From positions 444,001 through 508,000 of the forward strand of contig BSBM01000712.1 in NCBI GenBank assembly GCA_027924585.1: a stretch of 64,000 bases of DNA. The letters are read 5' to 3'. The translations under genes and the position numbers were made by a program. Below, piece by piece: positions 1 to 10,870 of this stretch. The notes beneath the pieces are model-generated. The model saw only the letters and a program-made list of their open reading frames with translations. It did not search any database and was not told the DNA's origin. Numbering within the stretch: position 1 is the first letter of the stretch; every line of letters starts with the position of its first letter. This DNA comes from Larix kaempferi. Taxonomy: Eukaryota; Streptophyta; Pinopsida; Pinales; Pinaceae.

Positions 1-640
1 ATGGTCGTCTGGTTGACTGGATCAAACTGGTAGTGGCGGTCCTCTTCTCGTGGCCATTCACTTTGTTTCCGTGGGTGGTCTTCCCTTCCCTTCGGTGTTT
101 CAACAAACAGAGTCACAATTGCAGTGGGTGGTCTTCCTTCCCTTTGCTGTTTCAGCAAAGTGTGGGTTTGAGCGAAAATAGACAACAAACAACAGCGTTG
201 AAAATGACAATGCGTGTGGCGGGGAAATATTTTTGCATTTATATAGTTAAGCATTTCTCGGCTGAGATGTTAAAAGGAATCTAAACTCTCGACCGAGAAA
301 GCTGTCCGAGAGTTCAATATAAAAAAAATGGTTATACTCTCGAACGAGAAACTAAAAACTTTTGAGCGAACAATTTTCTAACTATAGAAAAACTCACGGA
401 TGAGAGAAATCTAACCGTGGTTAATGTCTCACCCGAGAAGTAGTAAAACTCTCGCCCGAGAAAATATGTTGACCTTTTTCTCGGGCTAGAAACTGGAAAT
501 TATAACAAAAAAAAGTGGATTGTCATGGAATTGTTTCCCAGCTTCGCGTTTTCACCCATGTGTAAAATCAAAATAATAGTAGTCAATATAGTTTGACTAC
601 TAAACAATTAGTATATCCCTGCCTTGGCAGGGAATAATAA
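1..640. other. Unassigned sequence with no recognisable gene
   Basis: No protein family is recognisable here. An open frame of 83 codons at 33-284 has no domain and is probably chance. A near-duplicated phrase built around gtgggtggtcttcc occurs at about 73 and 126. The second half holds the cluster of CTCTCG/CGAGA palindromes listed separately. A short perfect palindrome, ccctgccttggcaggg, lies at about 617-632, just before repeat R1 begins. Confidence 0.6.
254..490. repeat. Cluster of CTCTCG-N-CCGAGA palindromic motifs
   Basis: Related short palindromes recur at about 286-300 (ctctcgaccgagaaa), 336-350, 427-439 and 448-464 (actctcgcccgagaaaa), with half sites at about 254-268, 304-313 and 478-490. 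Spacing is 15 to 80 bp. Such clusters of a short inverted motif are typical of subterminal regions of plant DNA transposons, where transposase binds; that role is inference because no terminus was found beside it. Confidence 0.55.
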
Positions 641-1995
641 TAATAACTATAAATTGAAAATCTACACTATAAATTACCTTCTTTTAAGAATTGAATAATA
701 TACTTTATAATTTTAATTATATAATATACTTAATTATTTTTATTATATATTTGTGAAAATGTAATATATGATTTTTCAGCATTTCTAAATGATTTTTGTC
801 AAACTATAAACTATTTTAATGTTTTTGTACTTTATTATGGATGAATGGGTCATCTTTTATAAGAGGTGGATTCTAGATTATGGATGGGTCATTTTTTATA
901 AGACCCATTTATTCTATCTATTTTTTAAATAAAATTTATGATAATAATGCAAAAATTATCTCTCAATTATTGAAAGGCGGAAATAGAGAGAGTGTGGGAG
1001 AGATTAATTAAGGAGTGGATTTAAACTTGTTTTATTCTTAGCTAGTGAGTTCATCATGACATTTTTCATCTCATGTAATTGATTTGGTTGAAGGGTTATA
1101 TAACTATAACCACCCATAAATCGTAGCAATGAACCTATCGATAGAATAAATAGGGTTTTAGAGAGATATCAATCATAGTATATGAGATTTGATAAACCAA
1201 GATTGGACCCATTTAACATTAAAGCTAGAATGTTGATGCATTAAACATTAAATCTAGAATGTTTGGAGAACTAATGTTTAAGGGAGATAAAGTTGAGGAA
1301 ACTAATGCTTAATTGTGATAAGCATGCACACCCATGCAATTGTTAACCATAGCTGAACTAAAATGTCTGCCTTTTACTGCAGGTATGTATTCAGAGGATT
1401 TGCATCCCGAGTTTAGAGTAAAACTCATAGAACAAGTGGTGACAATACTCTAGTATTTGACTCTCTATATTATCTCTTAGCTAAGCATTAAGCATTGATT
1501 TATTTCTTTTCATGGTGTTTTAAAGTTTCCAATAACCTTCCTTGGCTTTTTATCCATTCACACTACTTATTATTTTTAATTCAAATTTTTTCTAAAGCAG
1601 GGACTTTGGTGCTCACAACCCTTGTTTGTTTATTTTTCCACTTGTTCTCTTTTTATTTTTTCTAACTAAATTATAATATTTTTAAAATGTGGAAGCTTTC
1701 TGCCAAAATGTTTATTGTATTTGTCTTGTTGTTTGTATTTTTATTATTATTTTTTTAATTTGTTAATATTAATATATTACCTATAATAACTATATATACT
1801 ATAATACTATAAATTAACTATATAAAATATATATATTATTAACAAATTATATATTATATAAATTAATTTATATATAACATATGATATATATTAATTATAT
1901 TAATATAAATATATATATATATATATATAGAGGTGGTGGTCTTATCATTAAAAAAAAAAGTTTCTTTGAGCTCAAAGACTTATGTGGAATGCTTT

Positions 1996-2357
1996 TCGGG
2001 AGATGATGATCATGTAAATGATGGTGATGATGATAATAATCGTTGTCATTGTCATCATCATCATCATGATCACTATAGTCAGCATCCTTATGATCACTAT
2101 AGTCAGCATCCTTGTCATCATTATCAAGATGATCACTATAGTCATCGATGTCACAATCATCATCGTCACCACTATGATCATTCTCATCACCATCATCATC
2201 ATCACCACTATGATCATTCTCATCACCATCATCATCATCATTGTCATCCTCATCCTCATCATCCTCATCAACATCACCATCATTGCTATTGTCATCACCA
2301 TTATCACATAATCATATCATCATATTGGTGTCATTGCCATCATCACATAATCATGTA
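1996..2357. repeat. Complex (CAT/ATC)n trinucleotide microsatellite
   Basis: This is an interrupted trinucleotide repeat built from cat/atc triplets with embedded longer units such as gatcactatagtcagcatcc. It produces artificial His/Asp-rich and Met/Ile-rich reading frames on both strands. An allele with the same architecture but different unit counts sits in R3 at about 62815-63070, so the repeat predates the duplication. I do not treat the reading frames as genes. Confidence 0.85.
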
Positions 2358-2513
2358 GCAATTATCTAGTTGTATGTTTTATCCCTAGACTAAATTAGTA
2401 TTTTATGTTAGTCATCTTTAGTTGTGTCACTTATAATTGCTCAAATTTAGTAGTATTTAACTTTAAAAACTGTCATGACTAACTTTTTTTGTTGCATAGT
2501 CAATCATTACCCT

Positions 2514-2605
2514 CACGACTAATTGTTTTGGTCACTTAGTTATTAATTACCCATTCTTACACGACTAATTGTTTTGGTCACTTAGTTATTAATTACCCAT
2601 TCTTA
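2514..2605. repeat. 46-bp direct tandem duplication
   Basis: A 46-bp unit starting cacgactaattgttttgg is present twice in tandem (2514 and 2560). The R3 paralogue at about 63265-63310 has a single copy, so the duplication arose after the two repeats separated. Confidence 0.85.
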
Positions 2606-2960
2606 TCCTAATAACTTAATGGAAAATTCTATTTATTTTCTTTTTACATTTAACAAATTGTTTTTCAAAGTTCATTATTGCCGAATTAAAACACAAAATT
2701 GAACCATGTAACTTAGCTCGATGGTAAGACATTTACTTTTTGTCTCCAATGGTGTCTTTCCTATAGGTACTTTCTGTCTCCCTCTTGCCAACCGTCGAGC
2801 ACAAAGTATTCATTATATTCTTTCAGCATGGCTTGTACTCTTGCTAAGTTACGTTTCTTTTCCTTGTAGTTTTCGTTTTCATAGGTGTTTTATATGTTGG
2901 CTGGATTTATGTACATAAACTATGATACTATTGTTATAGATTTTTTTGTATAGATTATAA

Positions 2961-4533
2961 TTATCTTATTTTATTATTAGTCTCTGCTGTAAGGAGACTA
3001 TATATTCCGCTTTTGACAATTAATTTGATAACAAGATATAATTATACATAATGTTTTATAAAGTTACTACAAATAATAATATTTTTTGATATTTTTTATT
3101 TTGTTTTTTTTGGAAGTTTATTGGATAAAACCTCTAGATTTGACAAATTTTCTCATTCCACGCTATTAACAAAAATTATAAAATAAATTATTTTTCACAA
3201 ACATTATACTCAGAGACTGACAATATGTTATCATTTAGTCTTTTCTTAAACAGGAAGCTATCTCAGAATTCAGATCATGCCATTTGATATCATTAAATCT
3301 TTTCTTAATCTCATCAATTTGATGCTCCTAAAAATTGTGTAATTAATTTGGAGTTCAGCAAGGTGAAGCCAAGAAATCAAATGTCAATATGTAAGGCTTC
3401 TTATTGTCGAATACAACATTAACATGCAATATTTTGCTCCATATGTTCTGCACACTCACTGTTTGCTTCAGCTTTTGCAAAAAGCTCCATCTGCAGAAGG
3501 TTACACATGCCCTTCATACACGTCAAAGGTGAATTTCTCTCCATGTTTTTCAGGACATATAACACAGTTTATGGTTTTCATGTGTGAGCCTGTTGCAGAA
3601 GCCTTGAGTATACATGTTAAATTTGACTCTTGCTGGTATTTGTATCCTTCATGGATATTTCCATCTCTAGCTTGGATTTAGTATAATAAATGCAAATTTC
3701 GAATTGAATTATTTCTACTTTCCTGCAGAAATGCAGCACCTTTTATATGAAAATTTTCATTTTTATTGTTGATTGTGGCATTTTCAGATGGGATCTTTCG
3801 TTGACAACATAAAAATTGCATTGCAATTCTTCTTCAATACAACGAATGAATTGGCTGTTGAAGTCCTGAAAAAGCAAGAGCGGGATATGACGACCATATT
3901 ACAAGATTGCGTATGTGCTTTGTGAAGAAATGTGATTTTGTAGAGGGAGCAGTTTAATTAGCAACTTCGTCTTCATGATGGGTGGTTCATGATGGTGGGA
4001 GCAGTTTAATCAGGACCGATTTCCTTTTGTGTTGTCCCGTGCTTTATGATATTGAATTAGCAACTTCGTCTTCATGATGGGTGGTTCACAAATATGTAAA
4101 CTATAAATTCTCTACTAATGTGTAGTATCTTCTTTATCGTCTTTATTCAGGATTGTAATCATAATTTTTATTGACCAAATTCTCTACCGTCGTGTTTTTA
4201 TGGTATTAGTTTTATAATGTATACTTGTCTTTATTCGGGATTGTAATCATAATATTTATAGTGATATTTATTATAGTTTAAATTAGAGTTAGTACATGCA
4301 CGAGAATTTAGGTGCAATCATAAACAACATACTTGTCTTGAGTTAGATTTAAATTTGGATAGGGAATATGACAACACTTCCAAACCACTTATCCGATTTA
4401 TACTCATGTTGATTAGCATGATTGATTTTATTATAATAAAAAAAATATAGATGTTAATGGAATATACTTTATATAGTAAAAGAAAGAGTTACCATTCAAG
4501 TGAATTAATTATCTATAATGTTTTTAACATAAG

Positions 4534-4579
<46 letters not shown>

Positions 4580-5157
4580 AAATTATTATAAAATTAAAGT
4601 TAATTTTACATTTTCTACTAAAACAAAAAAAAAAAACTATATTTATTATATTATTTTTTTACATAATATATGTAAATACTCAAAGGACATCTAAATTTAG
4701 GTGTTAATTTGTATCTATGTGAGGTGTTGTGTCACTTGTTTTTGTGTTAATGTTGTGCTAGGTTTAATAATTAAGTGGTGGTGTCACGATGCATGATGCA
4801 GGTGGTGTCAGTTAAGTGGTGGTGTTGGGTCCAAAGGTATCAAAAAGCTCGAGAGTATCAATTTCAATGTTTTATGTACTTAGAATGTTAGTGTTAAGAA
4901 AATTGATATTTGCATCTCAAGTTTTGGGATACCTTTTAACACAATAAAATATATGGAGTTAAAATGGTTATGAGCCAATCTTTGTGATTAAATGAATTTG
5001 TTTTTCATGTCCCCTCTATATTTTAGCTTGATTGACTTGATTCACTTGTTTCAATTTGTAAATTCAAATGGCAGGGACTAAGCTGCTCGCAACTCTTGTA
5101 TTGCAATATTATCTGTTTTTAATTTTACATAATGCATTTTTATTTGTCACAAACTAG
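2961..5157 (+). other. R1-specific segment with exon-like remnants
   Basis: In R3 the sequence goes from the equivalent of about 2960 almost directly to the equivalent of about 5095, so this 2.1-kb stretch is an insertion in R1 or a deletion in R3. It contains a RING-like fragment (3445-3528) and a second exon-like piece after an acceptor-like ttttcag at about 3787. That piece reads [15 protein letters not shown] and ends in a stop near 3925; I do not recognise its family. Two local direct duplications (about 3950/4055 and 4138/4230) and an (AT)n run at 4537-4576 are also present. Confidence 0.55.
3445..3528 (+). pseudogene. RING-like zinc-finger exon fragment (possibly ZFPL1-like)
   Basis: One frame reads VLHTHCLLQLL followed by APSAEGYTCPSYTSK and then a GT that could be a donor site. 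The H-x2-C and C-P-x-x pattern, with the phrase A-x-G-Y-x-C-P, resembles the second half of the RING-like finger of plant ZFPL1 proteins, which act at the Golgi. The expected final cysteine is tyrosine here. Only about 28 residues are visible, and the flanking sequence does not continue the family. The fragment sits in the R1-specific segment, near the PCNA remnant. It could also come from another RING protein or be chance. Confidence 0.3.
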
Positions 5158-5370
5158 GATAAGATTTCGGACTTTGAAATGAAGTTGATGGATATTGATA
5201 CTAAGCATTTGGGTATTCTTAAGTTTGAGTACCTAGCCATTGTAAGGATGCCATCGCAAGAGTTTGCTCGTATTTGCAAATATCTAAGCATTAGTGGTGA
5301 CACACTTATGAGAAAAAAATGTGGTCAAATCGATTTTATGAAGAGTTTTAAAAATTGTTCTCCTACTTAG
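5158..5370 (+). pseudogene. PCNA exon fragment (sliding clamp remnant)
   Basis: After an acceptor-like aaactag, the frame reads [14 protein letters not shown], then [21 protein letters not shown] and LSISGDT. This is the well-conserved part of plant PCNA, the homotrimeric DNA sliding clamp of the nucleus, covering the end of the N-terminal domain and the interdomain connector region. After SGDT the frame leaves the family ([14 protein letters not shown]) and stops at 5370. The family is normally about 260 residues and only about 50 are present, so this cannot make a clamp. A paralogous copy lies at 63834-64000. The fragment belongs to the R1/R3 repeat and was presumably captured or duplicated with it. 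Confidence 0.85.
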
Positions 5371-5465
5371 GCAGTTAAAGTTTCTCTCTTATACTTATAT
5401 TCATATTCATATATATATAATTAATTGTTTTTTATTTTGTATAATTATTTTGGTTTTATGATGAG

Positions 5466-5500
<35 letters not shown>

Positions 5501-5652
5501 TTATCATGAAACTAAAGTAAAACACAATTATATATATAATTGTTTTTTACTTTGTACAATTACTTTGGTTTCATGATAAGTTATATATATATTTTTACAA
5601 TTCATCATAAACTCAACATAAAATTGAAATAGTTATACAAAGTCAGAAACAA

Positions 5653-5696
<44 letters not shown>

Positions 5697-5800
5697 CGAG
5701 AGAGAGGAGAGAAACAACTATTGAATTGTTTTTGATTTTGTAAAATTACTTTGGTTTCATGATGAGTTGTAAAAATTGTTCTCCTTCTAAAGAAGTTAAA
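5371..5800. repeat. AT/CT-rich fold-back region with inverted repeats and microsatellites
   Basis: The sequence contains (TA)n at about 5466-5496, a (CT)n run joined to (AT)n at 5651-5696, and long inverted repeats: gtataattattttggtttt followed by atgatgagtt is answered by aacttatcatgaaactaaag and similar arms up to about 5600. The phrase aaaattgttctcct occurs at both edges (about 5350 and 5771), in each case followed by a related gttaaagtt phrase, as if a fold-back element inserted and duplicated the edge. No open frame is supported. Confidence 0.6.
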
Positions 5801-6168
5801 GTTGTTCTTTTTCCATGGGTATATGTGAACATACTTATGTATATTTTTTGCTTATATGTTCATGATTGTAGATTTTGGATTCTTTTTGGAACAATAGATA
5901 CATAAATGCAATTTTTGGGTTCTTTTCTCTCCATTCTCCTATTCCTATTTCCTTTATATTCATGATTGGGAAATAACTTATTGTTGCTTGTATTGGTCTA
6001 GGAGGCATCCTAAATGGATAGAGCTTACTTATTTATGGTGCTTAGAATTATCAGGGACAAATATGCCAAAGCTTCATTTGTTTGGATAAATTCATTATAT
6101 CACATAAATTTATTGTAGTTAACAAAATTCATCCCAATGTAATCTAATTCCAGTAAAGGGATCAGGGT
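5801..6168. other. Unassigned sequence
   Basis: No gene, terminal repeat or known family is recognised in this stretch. Confidence 0.5.
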
Positions 6169-6400
6169 TGTAATCATCTTCATCATCATTGTCATTGCCA
6201 TCCTCCTCCTTGACATCATCATCATCATCATCATAATCATCATCATTGTCATTGTCATCCTCCTCTTTGACATCATCATCATCATTTTCATCGTCATCAT
6301 CATTATCATCATCCTCCTCCTCCTTGACATCATCATCATCATCAATGTCATTCATGTCATTCTCATTGTCATTGTAATAATCATCGTCATTCTCCATGAA
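6169..6400. repeat. Interrupted (ATC)n trinucleotide microsatellite
   Basis: This run of cat/atc triplets is interspersed with tcctcctccttgacatc units about 45-60 bp apart. The minus strand gives an Asp/Glu-rich frame with recurring DDDDVKEED and is open for 92 codons. The triplet composition is enough to explain the open frame, although an acidic exon cannot be excluded. Confidence 0.7.
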
Positions 6401-8957
6401 ATTACTAACGTTTCCCCCTTTCCCTTATGTTCCTAATAATGACAAAACTTCAAATTAGGCGCCAAACTAGGTGCACTTAGAACCTAGAGTAGCATCCCAA
6501 ATCAATTACAATTAGATTCTCCTTATGTTAGATTGTCTAGGTTCAAAATGAGGCACACTCTATTAGGATGGTGATAAAGTGGACATAAATTTCATCCACT
6601 TTAGCATCCAAATAAACTACATTTATATTCTCCTTATGATAGGTTGCCTAAGTGCCATATATTCATATTGTCTAGGTGTAGAATTATGAAACTTGAGAGT
6701 TTGCCACCAACTCATTTGGATGCATGGCCATCTGAATTAGAACTGTTTAACTACATGCTCTTAGATTAGATTTTTGTTTTGGAAGGAAGGGATACTGCAC
6801 CACTGTCGTTCCCTCCTTTAGATTTAATGGGACAAAGCGCAATGTATTAAGGCATAAGTCTCATCAAGTCTATCATTTGTTTTATAAAAAATGAACATTT
6901 ATATAGAAAATTGGAATGCTAGAAAGGAACACATTTTTTTATAGAAAAAAATGGACTTTTTTTGTATAAAATTGGAGGGATAGAAGTGGATTCTCTTGTA
7001 GAATCTTGTAGGAACCTATAGGTGGATAATTTTGTAGGTCATTGCTTGTAAAAAATTGTAGGTCAAAACTTTTGTAGTGAATCATATATAACTATTTTTA
7101 TGGTTGAGAATGACATGAATGAAGGGTAGACGCATGAAATAGGATAAGTGATGATGAAACGAATTTGGTTAAGTATATATGATTGTGAGGTAATGAAAAT
7201 AATGGTGGAAATGAATGGTTTTTTAGGAATTGTTTGAAAGTGTATAGTATATAGATTAAGTGGGTGTAAATATGATAGTATGAAATAGTTATGAATGGAT
7301 GCAAGAGAAATTAGAAATTTGTATGTGTCGGTGTGTCAATTGATGGCATAAGGTAAAGGAAATGGAAAAACTTACATATACTTTAAGTTGCTTACTTTCA
7401 ATACAACACTTTGGCCTTGCTTTGAAATGGTGAAATGAAGAATTCAACATTCTAGTAGCTTGATTTCTTTTTTTTGAGTTGCAATTTGTATGGTGAATCC
7501 CTTTGGACATTGATCCCATCCTTGTAGAAGATGTTGAATGTGTTGTCCTCTTCAATATTGACTTCTTGAAATTCTTTTGATTCCATAAGTTTATTTTGTT
7601 TCTATGTTTATATCTCCTTGTAGACCTGTATATTTCCCTGCAGAATTGTACATTTTGCTTTCCAGACATTCTCTTCTGGATTGACAATAGACTTATTGTT
7701 TTAACTTGGTAGACTTGATTTAATTTCAAAAATTGATTAATAAGATGCCAAATTTGGAGTTTGATGGTTGACTTGAAAGTTGGGATTGTCACGAGATTCT
7801 AGTAGAATAAGCTTCTAGGTCAACAATCTTCAAATTTGAGCATATGGGGTGTCCAAAGAGCATATTATAGGAGGGAATGATAAATCTATATAAAACAACT
7901 CTTAATTGACAATACACATAATTAATGACAGTTATGAAGCCACATAGTGATTATATGGCCAACAATTAATAGAGCAAAATTAACTTAATGATGATTGTGA
8001 TAACTTTTCTGTGTTTTTAAGAGTAAGGACCGCTGATAAAATTCATTCTGAAAATTCCCTTTCTTAACCAATCCTTCTTCCTTTTGTCTTTGTCACTTCC
8101 TTGTAGGTGTAGTAATGCTTTTTTCATTATCAAACTTTCATCTTGCTCCATTGGTATAGTGACAACTTCCTCCTCTAAAGTTACACTATTAAATTAGTAT
8201 AACTAATGCCATGTGTTACCTAAAATTCTCTAAAGCTTGGTATCCCCATCACTAAAGTTGTTGGTCCTTTTCTTAGCATCTTTTTGTTTACAATTGACAA
8301 TATTGTCATTTTTTATTATCCATCTCTTCAAGACTAGTGGGGAAATTAGGAATAACTATCTCTTTTTGATTGATGATTAATATCCCTTGGAGTGGTTTAT
8401 TTTTATCGTTGTATTGTCAAATCTTTCAATGGGATATGGTAAGTGTAGGATATAGGTAATAAGAACCAATTTGTAATTTCATGAAAAAGAAAGAGCATAT
8501 TAAGTTATCTTGTTGAATTTCCTATTTTTTTACAAAACCAAATGTATTAAAATTCAGTTACCTCACATTCTTATATCAAACCTTTATTTCTTGCCATGAT
8601 TTGCTGAGCGGAGGAAAGCTTGATGGTTGAAGTGTAAATCCATCTTTGACAACTAGAACAAATCCATCACTTTAGTATTCATCTTAAAATCATAAAAGGT
8701 AATAAAAATATCACTATTGTTATTGGAATTTCATACTTCTTAAACTAGATAATTTTTTTACATCTTTTAATAAAATTGTCATTTAGTTCTATTTTTCGCA
8801 CTTTCTTTTGTAGTCATATTAGTGCACACACACATATTAACTAAAATTATATTATACTTCAAGTTTTACTTTGGTATGAGTTAACACTAGAAATATAATA
8901 GAAATATGCATTGTGGTATAAATTAATACTAACATCTAATGCTGATATTTGTTTTAG
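6401..8957. other. Unassigned decayed sequence
   Basis: No recognisable domain occurs here. A minus-strand open frame of 167 codons at 7289-7792 is Lys/Ser/Thr-rich, matches no family I know and has no supporting context, so I do not call it a gene. A possible CACTA-type terminus lies at 6960-7079 and is listed separately. Confidence 0.5.
6960..7079 (+). mobile_element. Possible CACTA-type right terminus
   Basis: The stretch ends in acttttgtagtg. Its reverse complement therefore starts CACTACAAAAGT, close to the CACTACAA start usual for plant CACTA (En/Spm) elements. The preceding 120 bp repeat ttgtag about six times (for example cttgtagaatcttgtagg), like subterminal motifs. No matching left end with CACTACAA was found in the window, so this is either a truncated element or a coincidence. 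Confidence 0.35.
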
Positions 8958-9161
8958 ATCACACCAGTTGATGACCCCATGCATGATGATCTAAACTATG
9001 TTGAGCTTGCTTCTGATATAGGAGAAGAAGAAGAAGAAGAAGAAGATGATGAATATGATGATGGTGACAATGGTAATGAGGTTGAGCAAGATGGTGAATT
9101 TGATTATCATGATGAGGATCATGACCATGATCTTGATGATGATGTTGGTGGTGCTAGCTAG
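8958..9161 (+). pseudogene. Acidic C-terminal exon of an unrecognised protein
   Basis: After an acceptor-like tttgttttag the frame reads ITPVDDPMHDDLNYVELASDIG, continues into a Glu run, then Asp/Glu/His-rich sequence, and ends with GGAS and a TAG at 9159-9161. Short acidic tails like this occur at the C-terminus of several plant transposases and chromatin proteins. Lying 600 bp before a CACTA-type subterminal array, it could be the last exon of a transposon protein; that is inference. The Glu/Asp part is a GAA/GAT microsatellite, so the length of the acidic run carries little weight. Confidence 0.35.
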
Positions 9162-9307
9162 CTATTGATGCTATACATGAGCATGCTACATTCTGGATTA
9201 TATTTACATATATTTTTGTTGATATATAACTATGATATATTTATTATTTATCATTTTATATTTATATATGGAGGTCATACAACTTATTTCTTGTCAGATT
9301 GTTATAT

Positions 9308-9312
9308 ATCTA

Positions 9313-9379
<67 letters not shown>

Positions 9380-9380
9380 A
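9308..9380. repeat. (TATC)n tetranucleotide microsatellite
   Basis: About 17 near-perfect TATC units lie in a row, flanked by atata. The frames across it (repeating LSIY) are artefacts. Confidence 0.95.
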
Positions 9381-9769
9381 TATAATTAATGACTTCTTTT
9401 TTATTTTATTATAACGATATCCATCAAAGGTTTTGGTCTGTTGATCATACATTTGAATGTTAGTTGATTTTATTAAAGATGATGATGATATTATCAATAT
9501 TGTCTTATACTTTATATATATTGAAAATTGTCAATGTTCTTTTGATACATAATTACTATGTATGATGATATTACTACTTTTGGATGGATGTTATAATGAA
9601 TTTCTCTTAAAATTCTTCACAAATGTTATGTTATAAATTTGAATTCTTAATGATACTTGAAAACTTTGATATGTTTCAATACTTAATCGAAATTAATAAA
9701 ATCCAGATAGAAAATCAATAAAAATGATATATTTCACTATTAATAATTGAAATTAATATTCTTAATTAA
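9381..9769. other. AT-rich sequence without features
   Basis: Nothing recognisable is seen between the TATC microsatellite and the subterminal array. Confidence 0.6.
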
Positions 9770-10730
9770 AATTGGACGTAAAATGAGATGCAAAACAAAA
9801 TACAAAATGGATTCCAAAATGGATGACAAATGGGATAAAAAATTGGATGCAAGATTATATGCAATTCTAGATGCAAAACTGGGTGCAAAACATGATGCAA
9901 AAGTGGACGTCATAATAGACATAAACGTGGATGCAAAAAGGGACTCAACACCATACACAAATTTGGGTGCAAAACTGGGCTCCAAAATAGACGCAATACT
10001 AGGCACAAAACTGGACACAACATAGGATGCAATAGTAGATGCAAAATTGGAATCCTAACTAGACATAAAATTGGGCACAAAAGTAGACATAGCACTTGGC
10101 ATAAAACTAGTCGCAACACTAGGTGCAAAATTGGACGCAACATTGGGTGCAAATATGGACACAAAAAAGACGTAAAATGAGATGCAAAATTGGATGCAAG
10201 ATGGGATGCAGTATTAGATGTACGATTGGAAGTAACACTAGACGCAAAAATGGATGCAACATTAGACACAACATTAGATGAAAAAACTAGGTGCAATATT
10301 AGGTGCAAGCCTAGACGCAAAAAATGATGTAAAATGGGATGCAACACTAGGTGCAAACCTAGATACAAAAAATATGTAAAATAGGATGCAAAACTAGATG
10401 CAAGATGGGACACAACACTAGAAGTAAAACTGGACGGAAAACGAGATGAAAAACTAGATGCAATATTGGGCCCAAAATTGGATGCAAATATGGATGCAAC
10501 ACTAGACGCAAAACTAGACACATAATTGGATGCAAAATGGGGTGCAAAATTGGGCGTAAAACTGAACGTAAAATTAGGCGCAAAAATGAATGCAACACTG
10601 GATGCACAATTGGGCCCAAGCAAGGATGTAACAAAGGACGAAAAGAGGGATGCAAAATTGGACACAAAGAAGGACACAAAAATGGATACAAAAAATTGGA
10701 CACCAAATTGGATGCAAAAATTAAAAAAAA
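9770..10730 (+). repeat. Subterminal array of about 15-bp units (GGATGCAAAA-type)
   Basis: Around sixty degenerate copies of a unit such as ctggatgcaaaa or actaggcacaaaa follow each other for nearly 1 kb, with the step close to 15 bp and therefore in frame on both strands. That explains the long false open frames with recurring FAS or ILHL on the minus strand and DAKLGA on the plus strand. Dense short subterminal repeats next to a CACTACAA terminus are the hallmark of CACTA (En/Spm) transposons, where the element-encoded DNA-binding protein binds. The array ends about 100 bp before that terminus. Confidence 0.8.
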
Positions 10731-10800
10731 GGACACAAAAGTCGATGCTTTATGAAAATGCACAACAATGCTAGGTTTAGTGACAGATTGTTCATCACAA

Positions 10801-10866
10801 TTGGAAAAAAAACTACACTAAAATATGGCGCTAAATTCGACGCAAATTCTAGTTTTTGTTGTAGTG
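10801..10866 (+). mobile_element. CACTA (En/Spm-like) transposon right end
   Basis: The sequence tctagtttttgttgtagtg ends at 10866. Its reverse complement begins CACTACAACAAAAAC, matching the conserved terminal inverted repeat of plant CACTA elements (usually CACTACAAGAAAA or close). With the array at 9770-10730 it defines the right end of one element. The left terminus was not found upstream in the window, so the element is truncated, has its left end decayed, or starts before position 1. No transposase (TNPD/tnp2) domain is visible. Confidence 0.65.
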
Positions 10867-10870
10867 GGGA

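Larger units (their letters stand above)
641..2960 (+). repeat. Dispersed repeat R1 (copy 1 of a family with three members here)
   Basis: This stretch matches 61409-63755 (R3) in the same orientation almost base for base, and its first 1.1 kb matches 58040-59160 (R2). Shared landmarks in order are: an AT-rich start with taataactataaattg, a segment containing gtatgtattcagaggatttg at about 1381, a pyrimidine-rich tract, an AT-rich tract, a (CAT)n block and a tail near 2940. No transposase or RT is visible. The family also carries a PCNA exon remnant further right (5158-5370 here, 63834 on in R3), so it behaves like a mobile or duplicated unit containing gene pieces. Its class (Helitron, Pack-type element or plain segmental duplication) cannot be decided from the sequence alone. 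Confidence 0.75.

Noticed and set aside
2050-2310. CRISPR-like array
   Set aside because: The units are simple trinucleotide repeats without unique spacers, and the sequence is a plant nuclear genome.
1933-2358. His/Asp-rich protein of up to 141 codons
   Set aside because: It is a direct translation of a CAT/ATC microsatellite. Frames are open on both strands and the paralogue in R3 differs in unit number.
7289-7792. 167-codon minus-strand frame as a gene
   Set aside because: It has no family resemblance, biased composition, and no splice or repeat context supporting it.
9910-10763. Long minus-strand frames (255 and 134 codons) with FAS or ILHL repeats
   Set aside because: They arise from the 15-bp subterminal array, whose step is a multiple of three. 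Overlapping frames are open on the other strand too.
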